Shown here: one piece after another, positions 31,219-40,379 of the stretch
How the letters are laid out: every line of letters starts with the position of its first letter
Position numbering within the stretch: position 1 is the stretch's first letter
Source: Isochrysis galbana
Taxonomy: Eukaryota > Haptophyta > Isochrysidales > Isochrysidaceae
Direction: 5' to 3'
DNA: 64,000 nucleotides
NCBI GenBank assembly: GCA_018136815.1
Contig: CM030931.1
Location: forward strand, 7,696,812 to 7,760,811
The notes under the pieces: generated by a model
What the model was told of the DNA's origin: nothing
Databases searched by the model: none
The model's input: only the letters and a program-made list of their open reading frames with translations
Translations under genes and position numbers: made by a program

Positions 31219-32004
31219 ATGGAGCTGCTGCGCCGTTCCAACTCCTTCCGACGGAAGGTGAAGGCCACGGCAGGCGAGGCAGCCGGCGGGCGCAGCACCG
31301 CTCTGCTACGGGCCAATGTGCACCGTCTCTCGGGAAAGAAGTGGATCTCGCGCTTCGCTGTCCTTCATGAGCACGCACTCTGCCTGTATGTCTCACCGAA
31401 CGAGTGGACGCCGTTCCGCAGTTTTCCGTCCGAGGTTGTATGGCGGGATGGGCTACACGTGCGCATGGTCCCTGTGTTTAGCGAGGGTGAGCCCGATCGC
31501 AAGGGGGCATACCACATCTCCGTCGAGACGCCGGGAGCAGCACCCGTCTTGTTGGCATTCTCAACACCATCAGAGGCTGCTCGGTGGGTTACTGAGCTCA
31601 GCCAGCCCAGGGAGAGATCGTGGCAGGCTCACGCCGCTGCACCATCGCTCCCAGCGCATGAAAAAGAGCCGGGCGAGAATCGGCAACCACATAGAGATCA
31701 GTCCACTGTCGCCGCAACACGGCAGTCTCGGCTATCAGCAGCTGAAACTCTGCATGCTAGGCTTAGAGAACTCAGTGAAAGGAGAAGTGAGTGTGAGGCC
31801 CGTGTTGCAGCAGCTCGAGAGCGCGCACGCGCTGCTTCAGAAGCGGCGATCGCGGCCAAGCGAGCGGCTGAAGCGGCTGAGGCCGACGCGGCTGACATTG
31901 ATCAAGTGCAGTTGGAGCGAGTTCTGCAGGAGGTGGGACTCGCAAGGGATGTCGCGGGATCCTCATCTTTTGCCTACCGGTTGCGAGCCCAACTCACTCG
32001 ATAG
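31219..32004 (+). CDS. PH-domain protein with C-terminal coiled coil
   Basis: A 261-residue single-exon protein from ATG 31219 (an alternative ATG at 31174 adds 15 residues). A pleckstrin-homology fold is suggested at about 20-150: VHRLSGKKWISRFAVLHEHA gives the first strands with the basic phosphoinositide-binding loop, and LAFSTPSEAARWVTELSQ matches the closing helix with its tryptophan. After a Ser/Pro-rich linker, a long Ala/Glu/Arg coiled coil runs from about 195 to 250. It may bind membranes and dimerise. No catalytic domain is present. Confidence 0.7.
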   Translation: MELLRRSNSFRRKVKATAGEAAGGRSTALLRANVHRLSGKKWISRFAVLHEHALCLYVSPNEWTPFRSFPSEVVWRDGLHVRMVPVFSEGEPDRKGAYHISVETPGAAPVLLAFSTPSEAARWVTELSQPRERSWQAHAAAPSLPAHEKEPGENRQPHRDQSTVAATRQSRLSAAETLHARLRELSERRSECEARVAAARERARAASEAAIAAKRAAEAAEADAADIDQVQLERVLQEVGLARDVAGSSSFAYRLRAQLTR

Positions 32005-32639
32005 ACTACACTGAACTCAACAGTTCTTTCTACATCTGGAGCACCCTTTTGCAGCGTGCAGTAAAGCAGTAGGCATGATGCATTTGCGACCGCATTTGTC
32101 GTCATGGTCGCATTATACCCTGCACAAAGAGAAAATGGGTCATCAGCCGCCCATGACGGAGAGTCAATGAATGCACGAATACCTTAGTTTTTGCATTGTG
32201 TAGTGTGTGTTTTGTGTCAAAAATTGATAAATCACATGATATGGTGCACTGGATTACAACTATTTATCCCTACCTAGCTGCTAGCTAGCACGGAGGCGGC
32301 TTTGCCTCGGGAGTGAGCCAACAATACCGGTCGGGCTAGCCGGTAGGTACCTCACCTACATCAAACCACTCGATGACCCGATGTCCACCCGTAAGCAATC
32401 CCCCCCTAAGAAGCGCGCGCGATGGCCCCACCTCGGTGAACCAGGACCCATTCCGTGGCTCACGTGCTCACCCGGTGACAAGGCGGCCCATGGACATTTG
32501 ATGGCTAAAAAAAACATCTGAAGATTCTGGGCTACACACCTGCTGTCCTAAGGTATCCCTCTTCCTATTCTGACACCGCCCTTCATTTCCCTCCCCTCCA
32601 CCTCTTCCCTTTCCTCCCATCAGTCCTTTGTCTTCGGTA
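32005..32639. other. Intergenic
   Basis: No gene or repeat of note is recognised. Confidence 0.4.
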
Positions 32640-32965
32640 TCCGGGGTACGGCCAGGTGCGCTACCATTTACCATGTACCATGGGCCCAGTTCAGAGTGTG
32701 GGTTCCGTCCGGGCAGGCCTTTTGAGTGTTTGGTGTATTCGGCCGACTTATGATGCTTGGGTTGCTTGTGTCACTAATATTTGCGTCACGCGTGAGTGTC
32801 AGACCACTAATGTGGCCGTGTCGTCTCACTCAGGGTAGAAGTCTGTTATAATATATCTCCATGCCAGAGTGTATAAGATAGTTAGCGATCTCGGTGTTTT
32901 GCCCCCGGGATGTATGAAGAGATTATCGATGATGGCATCTCTTCTCTATTTCTATCCCTCCGGGG
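32640..32965 (-). mobile_element. LINE 3' fragment (C-terminus and 3' UTR)
   Basis: Its plus-strand words match those of the LINE fragment at 61300-62215: GTTCAGAGTG with GGGTTCC and GGGCAGGC (32686-32720), TGTTATAATATATCTCCATG (32842), and the CCCCCGGGATGTATGAAGAG stretch (32903) that encodes the LINE residues LFMHPGGKIP in reverse. It is truncated at both ends and meets a LINE end of opposite orientation at about 33000. Confidence 0.65.
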
Positions 32966-33129
32966 GGTTGTCGCATCCGCGATCGACCTTTTTGTTTTAG
33001 AAGTCGTCTGCGTTTCTATGTCCCCTCCTTGTAGGCTCCAGTCACCGTCGCACCATCCTACATTCGCCTTCTTTGCCCTTGCCTCTGCCTCCTTTTTCGC
33101 CTCCCTTGCCGCCTGCTTTGCCCCTCGCC

Positions 33130-34433
33130 TGGCTTACCTCCTTGCGTGTACAAGCCAAGCCTCCCGAGGCAGAAAGCCAAAAGACAAGGACGCACGGGAA
33201 CTTAGTGCCCCGATCTTCAAAATAAGCGACAAAGGTGCCCTCGCGATGAGTGAGCACAAACTTGGCCCTAGTGACACAACAAGCACTCGACATCTCGACA
33301 TGGCAGAGAAACTCGCCTAACCTCCCAGCGAACGCCCCACCACCCCTTACGACCCAACATCAAAGTCTTAGTGAACAACACAGCCCCAAGCCCAAGACTT
33401 AACGAGACAACAACCACGGGAACTTCAAGAAATAACTGACTGCCCGATGGCGCAGGAGAAGGCCAAGGAGTCGACCATCGGAGATCGGTACACGCCGCCT
33501 GCCACCGGAAACCCCGACTACTGAGCCCCTAGGTAGAGCACGAGGGGACGAGCCGCAAGGCGAGTGAGAGGGAGTGTTAAGGGATGCGGGCGCGAACTAA
33601 GTGTATACTTGGTTGACCCATGGGGGGGCACGAGCCCCCCCCTCTCTCCACTCCTCCCCTGCCATGGGGGAGGAACCACCCATCCTCCTGGCATGCCTGA
33701 TGGCTCGCCAGGAGGCCACTGCCCTACTGACCCACTCCCTTCCCCACAGGCTCGCCCCATTCGCCCATCCTGGCCCCTCGTGACCAGCCCATTGCTCCAA
33801 CCCCCCCTCCCCCCCTGGTCGACAGGCAGACAGGTGCAGACTGGGGGCCCCAGAGGCTCGGGAGCGCCAGCGAGGGAGAGGCAGGGGAGGCCAGGGCCCA
33901 GCCCCAGCCTCCTCTGCCCCCTGAGCTGGCCTCCAGGAGCCTCCAGGGGCCGCCAGAGGGCAGCTGCAGGCCTGCCGCAGGCGCGCCATCGCGCGTGCCG
34001 CAGGAGAGGGGAGAGAGAGCGCGGAAAAGGGGGTGGGCGCGAGCGAGAGCTCCGCCCACCGGAAAATCGGTAAGTCTCGCGCCTGTTTACAGGATAAGAC
34101 GAGACAGAGTGGGCCGCCCACTCGGAGGCACAGGAGGAAGGGGGGGAAAGATCACCGGGGGGTGGCGCGGGCCACCGGACCATATCTAAGCCCTCCACCC
34201 CAATCAATCCCCCTAGTAGTGTACGGGGGGAGCCGCCTGATGGCGGGGGGAGAAGGGCCGGGGAATGGGGGTGTAGAGAGTATGCTACGTGCTACTTGTA
34301 GTGGGTAGTGGCTCCATTCGCCGCGAGTGCGGTAAGAATATTAAAAGGTTTTTTTTTAAGGGATGCGGGCGCGGCTGTCAGGTAATTATGCAGGCTCGCA
34401 CGCGCGGCGAGAATGTTAAGAAGTTTTTTTGTA
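33130..34433 (+). mobile_element. LINE 3' end, interrupted by a nested retroposon
   Basis: The frame at 33140-33320 encodes a C-terminus (QASRGRKPKDKDARELSAPI to HLDMAEKLA) aligning with the end of the LINE at 40982 (AAQGRKPKLKRTLALSAPIF to LGLAERLA). Its 3' UTR (GAGCCCCTAGGTAGAGCACG near 33523) matches the other LINE, is broken at 33594 by a 761-bp insertion with TSD, and resumes at 34374 to end in GAGAATGTTAAGAAGTTTTTTT near 34430. Confidence 0.8.
33577..34373 (+). mobile_element. Nested non-autonomous retroposon, copy C, with 18-bp TSD
   Basis: TTAAGGGATGCGGGCGCG occurs at 33577-33594 and 34356-34373 around a 761-bp element (33595-34355). The 5' end is hairpin AACTAAGTGTATACTTGGTT, then GACCCATGG and a GC hairpin (GGGGGGGCACGAGC with CCCCCCC). 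A second hairpin follows at 33675-33718 (CTCCTGGCATGCC arms). The middle is homologous to copies A and B (AGGCAGACAGG, GCGAGGGAGAGGCAGGGG boxes). The 3' end, ATTAAAAGGTTTTTTTTT, is that of the LINE at 40632, which may therefore have supplied its enzymes. Confidence 0.9.
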
Positions 34434-34795
34434 GTCTGCTTGGCACTAGGGTGTGGAATAGGTTTGGTTTGAGGCTATCTAGTTAGAAACTATTCGTGAA
34501 ATTTGCTAACTTGTTAGATACTATTAGCTCTGAAGCACTAACTTGTTAGATACTATTAGCTCCTCTGAGCTCCTTAATATCTAGATATATAATATAACTA
34601 GATAGTAGGTGCTCTCCGAAGTTTTATTTTAGCACCCCCTACTATGAATATCGCCCCCCCTCCCGCATCATTGTTGTCCCCCCCCCCCCCACTTGCTCCT
34701 CCGCACATGGCGGTGAAACTGTTCGCCGCGGTGCGCGCCAGTGCTGTGGGGATGCCGTTGGCCCCAACGTCCGACAAAGACGACCCGTCGGACGC
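34434..34795. other. Intergenic with short AT repeats
   Basis: It contains a 53-bp block (34510-34562) of two CTTGTTAGATACTATTAGCT units, repeated exactly at 35235-35287 on the other side of a hAT relic, and a poly-C run at 34678-34690. Confidence 0.7.
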
Positions 34796-35287
34796 AACCG
34801 GAGAAGCAGATGTGGATGATCTTCAGATCTACTTGGGCCGATGCCCAAGGTATCAAACATGGACATAGACATCCTCGATTGGTGGAAAGCGCGCGATCAC
34901 GACAAGACGAAGCAAGATGCCGCGACTGGCAGGCCCTAGGGGCTTTCGACGTTGGCGAAGATGGCTCGTCAATACCTAGGGCGCCCGGCTTCTTCTGCGG
35001 GGGTGGAGCGCGCATTCTCCAAAGTTGGGAAGCTGCATGATGATTTGAAGTTTGCTCAGATGGATGAAACATTAGAGCATGCTTTGCTAGCTGCAGCCAA
35101 CTGTCAGTGAGTGCGTATGTGTGGCGCTTGCGTTGTCGTATTTGTCCTTTCGTATGCACAGCCCCGAACCCAGCACTCGCGCACCTGGCTAGGGCACTAT
35201 CTACCCTGTTAATACTATTGGCAATATTTACTATCTTGTTAGATACTATTAGCTCTGAAGCACTAACTTGTTAGATACTATTAGCTC
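34510..35287 (+). repeat. Pair of 53-bp direct repeats flanking a hAT relic
   Basis: The blocks 34510-34562 and 35235-35287 are identical and each holds two copies of CTTGTTAGATACTATTAGCT separated by CTGAAGCACTAA. A related, decayed unit is at 35504-35535. They may be subterminal repeats of the transposon or a local duplication. Confidence 0.8.
34796..35110 (+). pseudogene. hAT transposase C-terminal relic 1
   Basis: The plus strand encodes DILDWWKARDHD, an in-frame TAG at about 34938, then LSTLAKMARQYLGRPASSAG, then VERAFSKVGKLHDDLKFAQM. This is the hAT dimerisation domain order (DILEWW, AKxARxYL, PxTSxxxERxFS). The upstream part (DDLQIYL) lies in another frame, so at least one frameshift and one stop are present. 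Confidence 0.8.
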
Positions 35288-35895
35288 ATTTTGCTCCCTC
35301 TATGCCTATTATCTAGATATCTAGGTATCTTGTTCCACACCTTACTTGGCACTGTCCTACGCTCCCTTAGCCATGGATCCTTGAACGGCGCGCACCGCGC
35401 ACTGCTGGCCCTCATCGAGACCCCATTATCAACCTTGTCAATTAATACAGATTGCACCTTTTGCTATCTAGATCTAGATCGATAACGATAGTGGCCGACT
35501 GCTATCTTGTTAGATAACGATAGCTGATTTTGCTCCTCGATAGTAGCTCGATATCTGATATCTCGATATCTTGGTATCTTATTATTCCGCGCCTTAACCC
35601 CCACTTATTAGGCCCAGGCCAATACTTGTAGTAAAACTCGCCCAAACTTGCGGGCCAAATTTGCGGGATTCTTGCGGCAGCCTGCCCAAACTTGTAGCCA
35701 TTCTTGTAGCAATTCTTGCCCAAACTTGTAGCCATTCTTGTATTCTTGTAGCAATTAGGGGTAAGGCAGAGTTTCGGAAATAACGACATAACACATAACG
35801 CGTGAATTTGGGCACATAACACATAACACATAAATAACACACACTCACACGGCCTCTTGCTCCCTTTTGATGTTGTAACGCAACAGTAACGACGC
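35288..35895. other. Intergenic with short-word repeats
   Basis: No gene. At 35640-35760 there are irregular repeats of the words CCCAAACTTGTAGCCATTCT and TTGTAGCAATT; at 35530-35580, ATATCTGATATCTCGATATC-like palindromes. Confidence 0.5.
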
Positions 35896-36080
35896 CTATA
35901 TCTGATCAGCGAGTGAAGATGAACGATTCGGACCAAACATAATTGCCAATAAAGAAAAGACGCGCTCACACGAAGCCGAGTTTGGAGTCATGCAAAAGGC
36001 GATCCTTGCCGCCTCTGCCCACGCGGGGAACTTGGTGTGGTTGCTTTTGCCCACCAACACAACACCTCCTACGTAAATGT
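35896..36080 (-). pseudogene. hAT transposase C-terminal relic 2
   Basis: The minus-strand frame encodes AWAEAARIAFCMTPNSASCE, then RVFSLLAIMFG and an arginine, the hAT dimerisation motif. Only this end is present. It is related to, but not the same as, the relic at 39827-40290 (AWAEAACVAFAITPNSASCE). Confidence 0.75.
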
Positions 36081-36308
36081 CTAAATGTCGGCACCTCGGA
36101 CCTCGGAGTGATCGATGCGAGTCGCGCGGCATGTGCTCAAGTACGTGGGAAGCTCATCAAGGAGCCGCTGCGTGATTGAAGCCCTTGTCGTCCACCGCGT
36201 CGGCTTGGGCACCCGCGTGGAGGAGGCGCTCAACGCACGAGAGGTTGCCTTGCTTGCACGCGGCCATGAGGGCCGTCAACCCTCCGCCTGCCGCGCTCTC
36301 CTCGAGGC

Positions 36309-36759
36309 GTCCCGCGCAGTGATGGTGCATCAGTCCGTCAGCTGACACCAACTTCGAGCTAACACTGACATCAGTAGCTGATGTCAGCTGATGAGGTCCA
36401 TCAGCTGACATCACCTCAAAGGCTCTGAGCGAGCAGAATATCAGCTGATATCAGTGACCTGTGTCTTTGCTGTAAATCTCCACAAAACGCCCGGCCCTTT
36501 TCCGATTACGGGCTCCTAGCGGCTCAGAATGCGCTGAGCGTGCGGTGTGCGATGCTGGGCACGGGTTCGAACCCCAGTTCGGCTTCTTTAACATATTTTT
36601 TTCTTTGGCTGTAGAAAGTAAAGAGGACTGCGTGTTTTGTTTTTCTCCCCGCTCCAAGCTGCTGACAACTGACAACTGACATCAGTTGTCAGCTTGAGGT
36701 GAACTGATACTGATGTAAAAAACTGACGTCAGTACTGATGCACCATCACTGGTCCCGCG
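36309..36759. mobile_element. hAT-type MITE with 8-bp TSD and 18-bp inverted ends
   Basis: The TSD GTCCCGCG lies at 36309-36316 and 36752-36759. The 435-bp element (36317-36751) begins CAGTGATGGTGCATCAGT and ends with its inverse. Subterminal regions are full of CAGCTGA/TGACATCAG words in both orientations. The 8-bp duplication and CAGTG ends are hAT hallmarks, so one of the hAT families relicted nearby is a plausible source of transposase. It carries no transposase itself. Confidence 0.9.
36510..36583 (+). ncRNA. tRNA-like sequence inside the MITE
   Basis: GGGTTCGAACCCC at 36563-36575 is a perfect B box/T-loop with a 3-bp core stem; TAGCGGCTCAG at 36517 is A-box-like with a 4-bp D-like stem AGCG/CGCT. 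A run of T (36596-36603) could end Pol III transcription. The anticodon loop is too long, so it is a tRNA relic and not a working tRNA. Confidence 0.35.
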
Positions 36760-36839
36760 TGACCCTGTCCGAGCAGGAGCTCGACGGCTCGTACATCGTC
36801 GCCCTCTCGTGCGCATGCGCGCACGAGTGGTGGTGTCAT

Positions 36840-37309
36840 GCAAGGACCTTGCTCTCTTGCCAGGGAGAACGAGGCGAAGGAGGGGGCTGGGGCGCTCGGC
36901 GGATAGAGGAGCTGGGGCGGTGGGCGGCTGGGGGACGGCTCGGCGGCTAAGGAGGGGAGGGGGAGGCGAGGGGTTGGGGGAGCTCGGCGGGGGGGGGGGG
37001 GGGGGGGGGGGGGGCGGGGGACTCGGCGGCTGGGGGGGGGGGACTCGGCGGGGGAAGGGGGTCGAGAATAATCATACCGTGAGGGGGCCCAATCTCTTCA
37101 CAAGCAGTGTGACTATTTCACAGGCGCATGTGAAAAGCCCAGTGAAGTATAACAACTCATGTATTCCCTAGGGGGGGGGGGCAGTCACAATGGGGACGGT
37201 AGAAGTCCCGCGCCTTTGGCGCAGAGGATGAGGGGGTTATTGGAAGTCACAAGTGTCAGAGCGGGGACGGTAGAAGTCCCGCACCTTAAGTGGAGCCACG
37301 TGCTGTATG
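36840..37309. other. Intergenic, G-rich
   Basis: G-rich from 36865 to 37065 with a poly-G run near 36990-37013. The words GGGGACGGTAGAAGTCCCGC occur twice (37192 and 37264). Confidence 0.5.
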
Positions 37310-37428
37310 CTGTATGTGAACTAAGTATTAACTTAGTTGACTCCATATGTGGCGTGGGGGTTCGGGAGGGTGGGTGGGGGAGGAGCGTATGGCTCCCTGC
37401 CATGACAACCAATCATACGTTTAGTCCT
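37310..37428. mobile_element. Two LINE 5' cassettes head to head
   Basis: On plus, hairpin AACTAAGTATTAACTTAGTT (37319-37338) is followed by GACTCCATATGTGGCGTGGGGG. On minus from about 37425, ACTAAACGTATGATTGGT is followed by TGTCATGGCAGGGAGCC. The two face each other within 110 bp, leaving no room for an element body. It could be a collapsed pair or an inverted duplication of a 5' end. Confidence 0.5.
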
Positions 37429-37854
37429 TGGCCACAAGCCACAAGCGTGAGGAGCAAGCAAAATCTCTTCCCTCGCGCGATGTTCTAGCGTTGACCCCGC
37501 GCGCGCGATGGATCGGCAGCCGGGGGGAATGGTGTTGTGTGTGGGGAGGGGGGAATCTCGATTTAAAAACACAATATGCACCCTTGGGCCGGAAAACGAC
37601 GGATAAGCCCTGTTCGAGTGGCTCTTCTCGCTGCTTGCCCGCTTGACGTGTTGTCTGCCGCCGCAGCAACAGCCGCGCGCCACTCCCAATACGTGGACCA
37701 CCTCGAATAACCGCGAAAATCAGAAAAATATTCACAGTTAGCTGCTCATGGCTGATGGCAGAGTGCTGCGATGAGACCGGCTGAGGCGCACATACCACCG
37801 CCCGATATTGCAAAGCACAGACAGCTTTGTCGAGTTTGAGTGAGGCTCACCGGA
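37429..37854. other. Intergenic
   Basis: No gene; it holds the 3' flank of the SGNH hydrolase gene. Confidence 0.4.
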
Positions 37855-38970
37855 TCAACCTTTGAAGCAAGCCGCTGCGTGCTGCGCAAGGGCCAAGTGC
37901 GCCTCGTGCGCAGGATGGTGGGCGTCGTGCCAGAAGTCGGTCCCTAGCGGCGCGTCCCGCGACTGCGATGCATCCGCCTCGGCCCCAGTAGGTCGCCGTG
38001 TTTCTCCGCGTGGACGCGCCCACCAGAGCGCAGCATTGCGCGCCAGCCGCTGCTTGACTAGGATGGGGACGTGGCTGAGCGAGAAGGTGTCGGCGGCGTG
38101 GATGGCCGCCAGCCGGCCTAAATGCGCGGCCTCATCAAACACTTCAACGCGCATGGTAGGGGCCTCTGCCGCAAAGTCCGCGAGCGCCTCGTCCATTCTT
38201 GCGCCGAAAAGGTCAAAGCACAACTGCAATGTTGCTGTGATGGTCTGGCTGCTGGCAAGGCCGAGGAGCATGACCGCGCACACAGCGCGCGCGAGCGGCA
38301 CCGAGGGGCTCAGAGGCAGTCGGGATAGCACGACGCGCCGGTAGCCGGCTGCGTGAGCGTCGTGGAGGAGCAGCTTGAGCTGCTTCGAGGTGTGCGACGA
38401 GAGCAACCCGATAAAGGAGAAGCGGTGCGCGCGCGTGGGCATGCTGAACCAGTGGACAGCGACAAGGCTCAGCCGGAGCAAGTCAACCCAGAGGAGTAAA
38501 AGAAGCGGCGGCAGGAGGAGCGCCCGCAGGATGTCATTGCCTCCCGTGTGGACGATGAGCCAGCGGTGCGTGGCGGGAAAGCGTTGGCCATGCCCCTCTC
38601 TCACCACAAACTCATGTGCTCTGGCGAGCTGCGGCCGTGCGTGGGCGATGCGTGAGCCGCCGCGCGCCGTGCAGACGTACGACGCGCCGCGTGCGCGCGC
38701 GAGCAGGCTCGGCCACGTCTCGAATCCCATGTCCACATCGTCCACGTAGGAGTCGCCCACCACCACCACCAGCTCTCTGCTGTCTCCCTCTCCTTCTCTC
38801 CCTCCTTCTCCAGGCCGCCAGCGCAGCACATTCTTGGCGGAGGGCGCGAGGCGCGAGAGGCAGTATTCGGTGCTCGCGCCGCACGCCTCTTCCTCCACCG
38901 CCTGCCATGGCAGCGCGCACGGTGGCGCGACGCAGCGCCTGTCGAGCGCGCCGTGTGGAAGGCTCCACAT
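37855..38970 (-). CDS. SGNH/GDSL-type hydrolase
   Basis: A 371-residue single-exon protein starting at ATG 38970. Block I is VVVVGDSYVDD near residue 70 with the nucleophilic serine in GDS; block III is IVHTGGNDIL near 142 with the oxyanion-hole Asn; block V is FWHDAHHPAHEAHL near 350 with Asp and His of the triad. A strongly hydrophobic stretch (ALLLPPLLLLLWVDLLRLSL) follows block III and may be a membrane segment or a buried helix. Enzymes of this fold deacylate esters of lipids or sugars. No secretion signal is evident at the N-terminus. Confidence 0.85.
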   Translation of the reverse strand: MWSLPHGALDRRCVAPPCALPWQAVEEEACGASTEYCLSRLAPSAKNVLRWRPGEGGREGEGDSRELVVVVGDSYVDDVDMGFETWPSLLARARGASYVCTARGGSRIAHARPQLARAHEFVVREGHGQRFPATHRWLIVHTGGNDILRALLLPPLLLLLWVDLLRLSLVAVHWFSMPTRAHRFSFIGLLSSHTSKQLKLLLHDAHAAGYRRVVLSRLPLSPSVPLARAVCAVMLLGLASSQTITATLQLCFDLFGARMDEALADFAAEAPTMRVEVFDEAAHLGRLAAIHAADTFSLSHVPILVKQRLARNAALWWARPRGETRRPTGAEADASQSRDAPLGTDFWHDAHHPAHEAHLALAQHAAACFKG

Positions 38971-39069
38971 CGCGCGCGGCGGTCTTCTTGGAGGGTGGTA
39001 CTACTATCAAGGAAGTCGTTCATTTTCACAGAATCTCATGATCTCTTTATTCACAGTAATATCTGATTC
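38971..39069. other. Short spacer upstream of SGNH gene
   Basis: Only about 100 bp separate the SGNH start from a LINE fragment, so its promoter must be short or lie partly within LINE sequence. Confidence 0.4.
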
Positions 39070-39485
39070 CTTACAAAGGCGCTGCGCAAAGCGGAACACA
39101 CAAACACCGCCGACTCGCGGGACCCGTCAACTGGGAAAAGAGAATGTCGGTCCCCGAAGGCACATACATGGATGCACCTGGCTAAACTTTACACGTCACC
39201 GGTGGTCACAACACGCGACACGCACCTTCACTACAAACACATCACCCATAGACGGACAATACGCACATATAACCGATTCCGATTCCCGGGCAGAGATAAG
39301 AGATAAAACGTGCCGCATCTGCAAAGGGGCAGACGAATCCTCATCACATCTGGGCGAATGCCGCGGGGTCTGGCCCGGATATTCGACACATTAGACAAGG
39401 TGGCCCGCTACGCCCCGAAAAAAGGGAGAAGCAAAGAAGAGGCAATAGTAGACAAACTCTTCATCCCCCTTGGGCCGGGCCAGAG
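39070..39485 (+). mobile_element. LINE 3' ORF fragment
   Basis: The plus strand encodes pieces of a LINE C-terminus in shifting frames: the zinc motif KTCRICKGADESSSHLGECR (near 39307-39366) and TLDKVARYAPKKGRSKEEAI (about 39388-39450). These match CRMCRAANESSSHLGEC and TLDKLARYTPWNDRSREEVI of the LINE at 61524-62200. Both ends are truncated and several frameshifts are present. Confidence 0.75.
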
Positions 39486-39826
39486 TTTTGTTTGAGACCC
39501 ACCCAAATTTTGTTTCGATATTTCGCTTCCCTTGACCCAAATTTTGCAGCTTATTTCGACTGAAATTCGACCTTACACCTTTAATTCGATCGAAATATCG
39601 ACATTTTACATTTTGCTCTTCGTTCGGCGTGCCAGGCGAGGCGTATTAATAAGTGCTAAGTGCACGAGGCATAGAAATGATAGAAATTTTCTAGAAATGG
39701 CAGCATCACATTGTACATCACACAGCTCTACAAGTCAAACCTGAGAGCCCACATGACACATATGTGACCACAGCCCCACACATCTCACATCTCGTCGCAA
39801 CCCGCACGATCGAGCTCAAATCAGCA
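39486..39826. other. Intergenic
   Basis: AT-richer sequence with TTCGATCGAAATATCG-like palindromes (39580-39602). No gene. Confidence 0.4.
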
Positions 39827-40290
39827 TCAACCCACGATCCTCTTGTTGTACCGACTCATCAAAGACACTTGCAGATGATCGGACAATGCACTAGCTTGCA
39901 TCTCACCATACATGACACGAAGCAAAGAGAAAACACGTTCACACGAAGCGGAATTCGGAGTAATAGCAAAAGCTACACACGCTGCCTCCGCCCACGCCGG
40001 AAAAGACTCGCCGTTGGCGCGCCACCAATCCAGCACTCCATCCGAAAAATCCTTGACATCCAAGACGTTGATCGCGGCATGCGCGGCCGCGCTCATGTAG
40101 GCAGGCAACTGCGCCTTTAGAGCATTCGGGTCGATACCCCCCTCATGCCATCAGGCATGCCTAGGGGGGTGAGGATAGCCAAGTCATCGACGGAATCCGG
40201 CGTGGCGTAACGTGAAGCGTACGTCGGATCGAATATTTGCACGGCCTTGAACATCTGGTACATCGACGTGCAATCAAACGAATCTTGACA
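39827..40290 (-). pseudogene. hAT transposase C-terminal relic 3, with hairpin insertion
   Basis: The minus strand encodes MYQMFKAVQIFDPTYASRYA, then TPDSVDDLAILTP, and after a 35-bp hairpin (about 40133-40167) continues as DPNALKAQLPAYMSAAAHAA, GVLDWWRANGESFPAWAEAA, and CVAFAITPNSASCERVFSLL. The order (variable linker, DWW, ERVFS dimerisation motif) is that of hAT transposases. The hairpin, with arms ACCCCCCTAGGCATGCC and GGCATGAGGGGGGT, shifts the frame. Confidence 0.8.
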
Positions 40291-40379
40291 GCTCCAGGGG
40301 GGGGAGGGGTTGGTCAGAGCGAGAAGCAAGCCAACGCGGGCCAGGGCGTGCGTTCTCTGCCTGACTCTAACTAAGGGAG

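Larger units (their letters stand above)
36157..36839 (-). pseudogene. Ankyrin-repeat gene split by a MITE
   Basis: Two minus-strand pieces flank the MITE at 36317-36751. With one target copy retained, 36839-36760 and 36316-36157 give 79 in-frame residues: MTPPLVRACAREGDDVRAVE, then LLLGQGHAGRLEESAAGGGL, then TALMAACKQGNLSCVERLLH, AGAQADAVDDKGF. This holds two ankyrin repeats (DDVRAVELLL; GLTALMAACKQGN). The start ATG is at 36839. The frame stops soon after, so the gene was short, truncated, or continues through an unseen intron. The insertion is inside coding sequence and should abolish it. Confidence 0.65.

Noticed and set aside
33518-34207. Minus-strand frame of 229 codons
   Set aside because: Antisense to the nested retroposon; composition-driven, no homology to known domains seen.
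36510-36583. Functional tRNA gene
   Set aside because: The anticodon stem leaves a loop of about 10 and the T stem has only 3 pairs; kept only as a tRNA-like relic.
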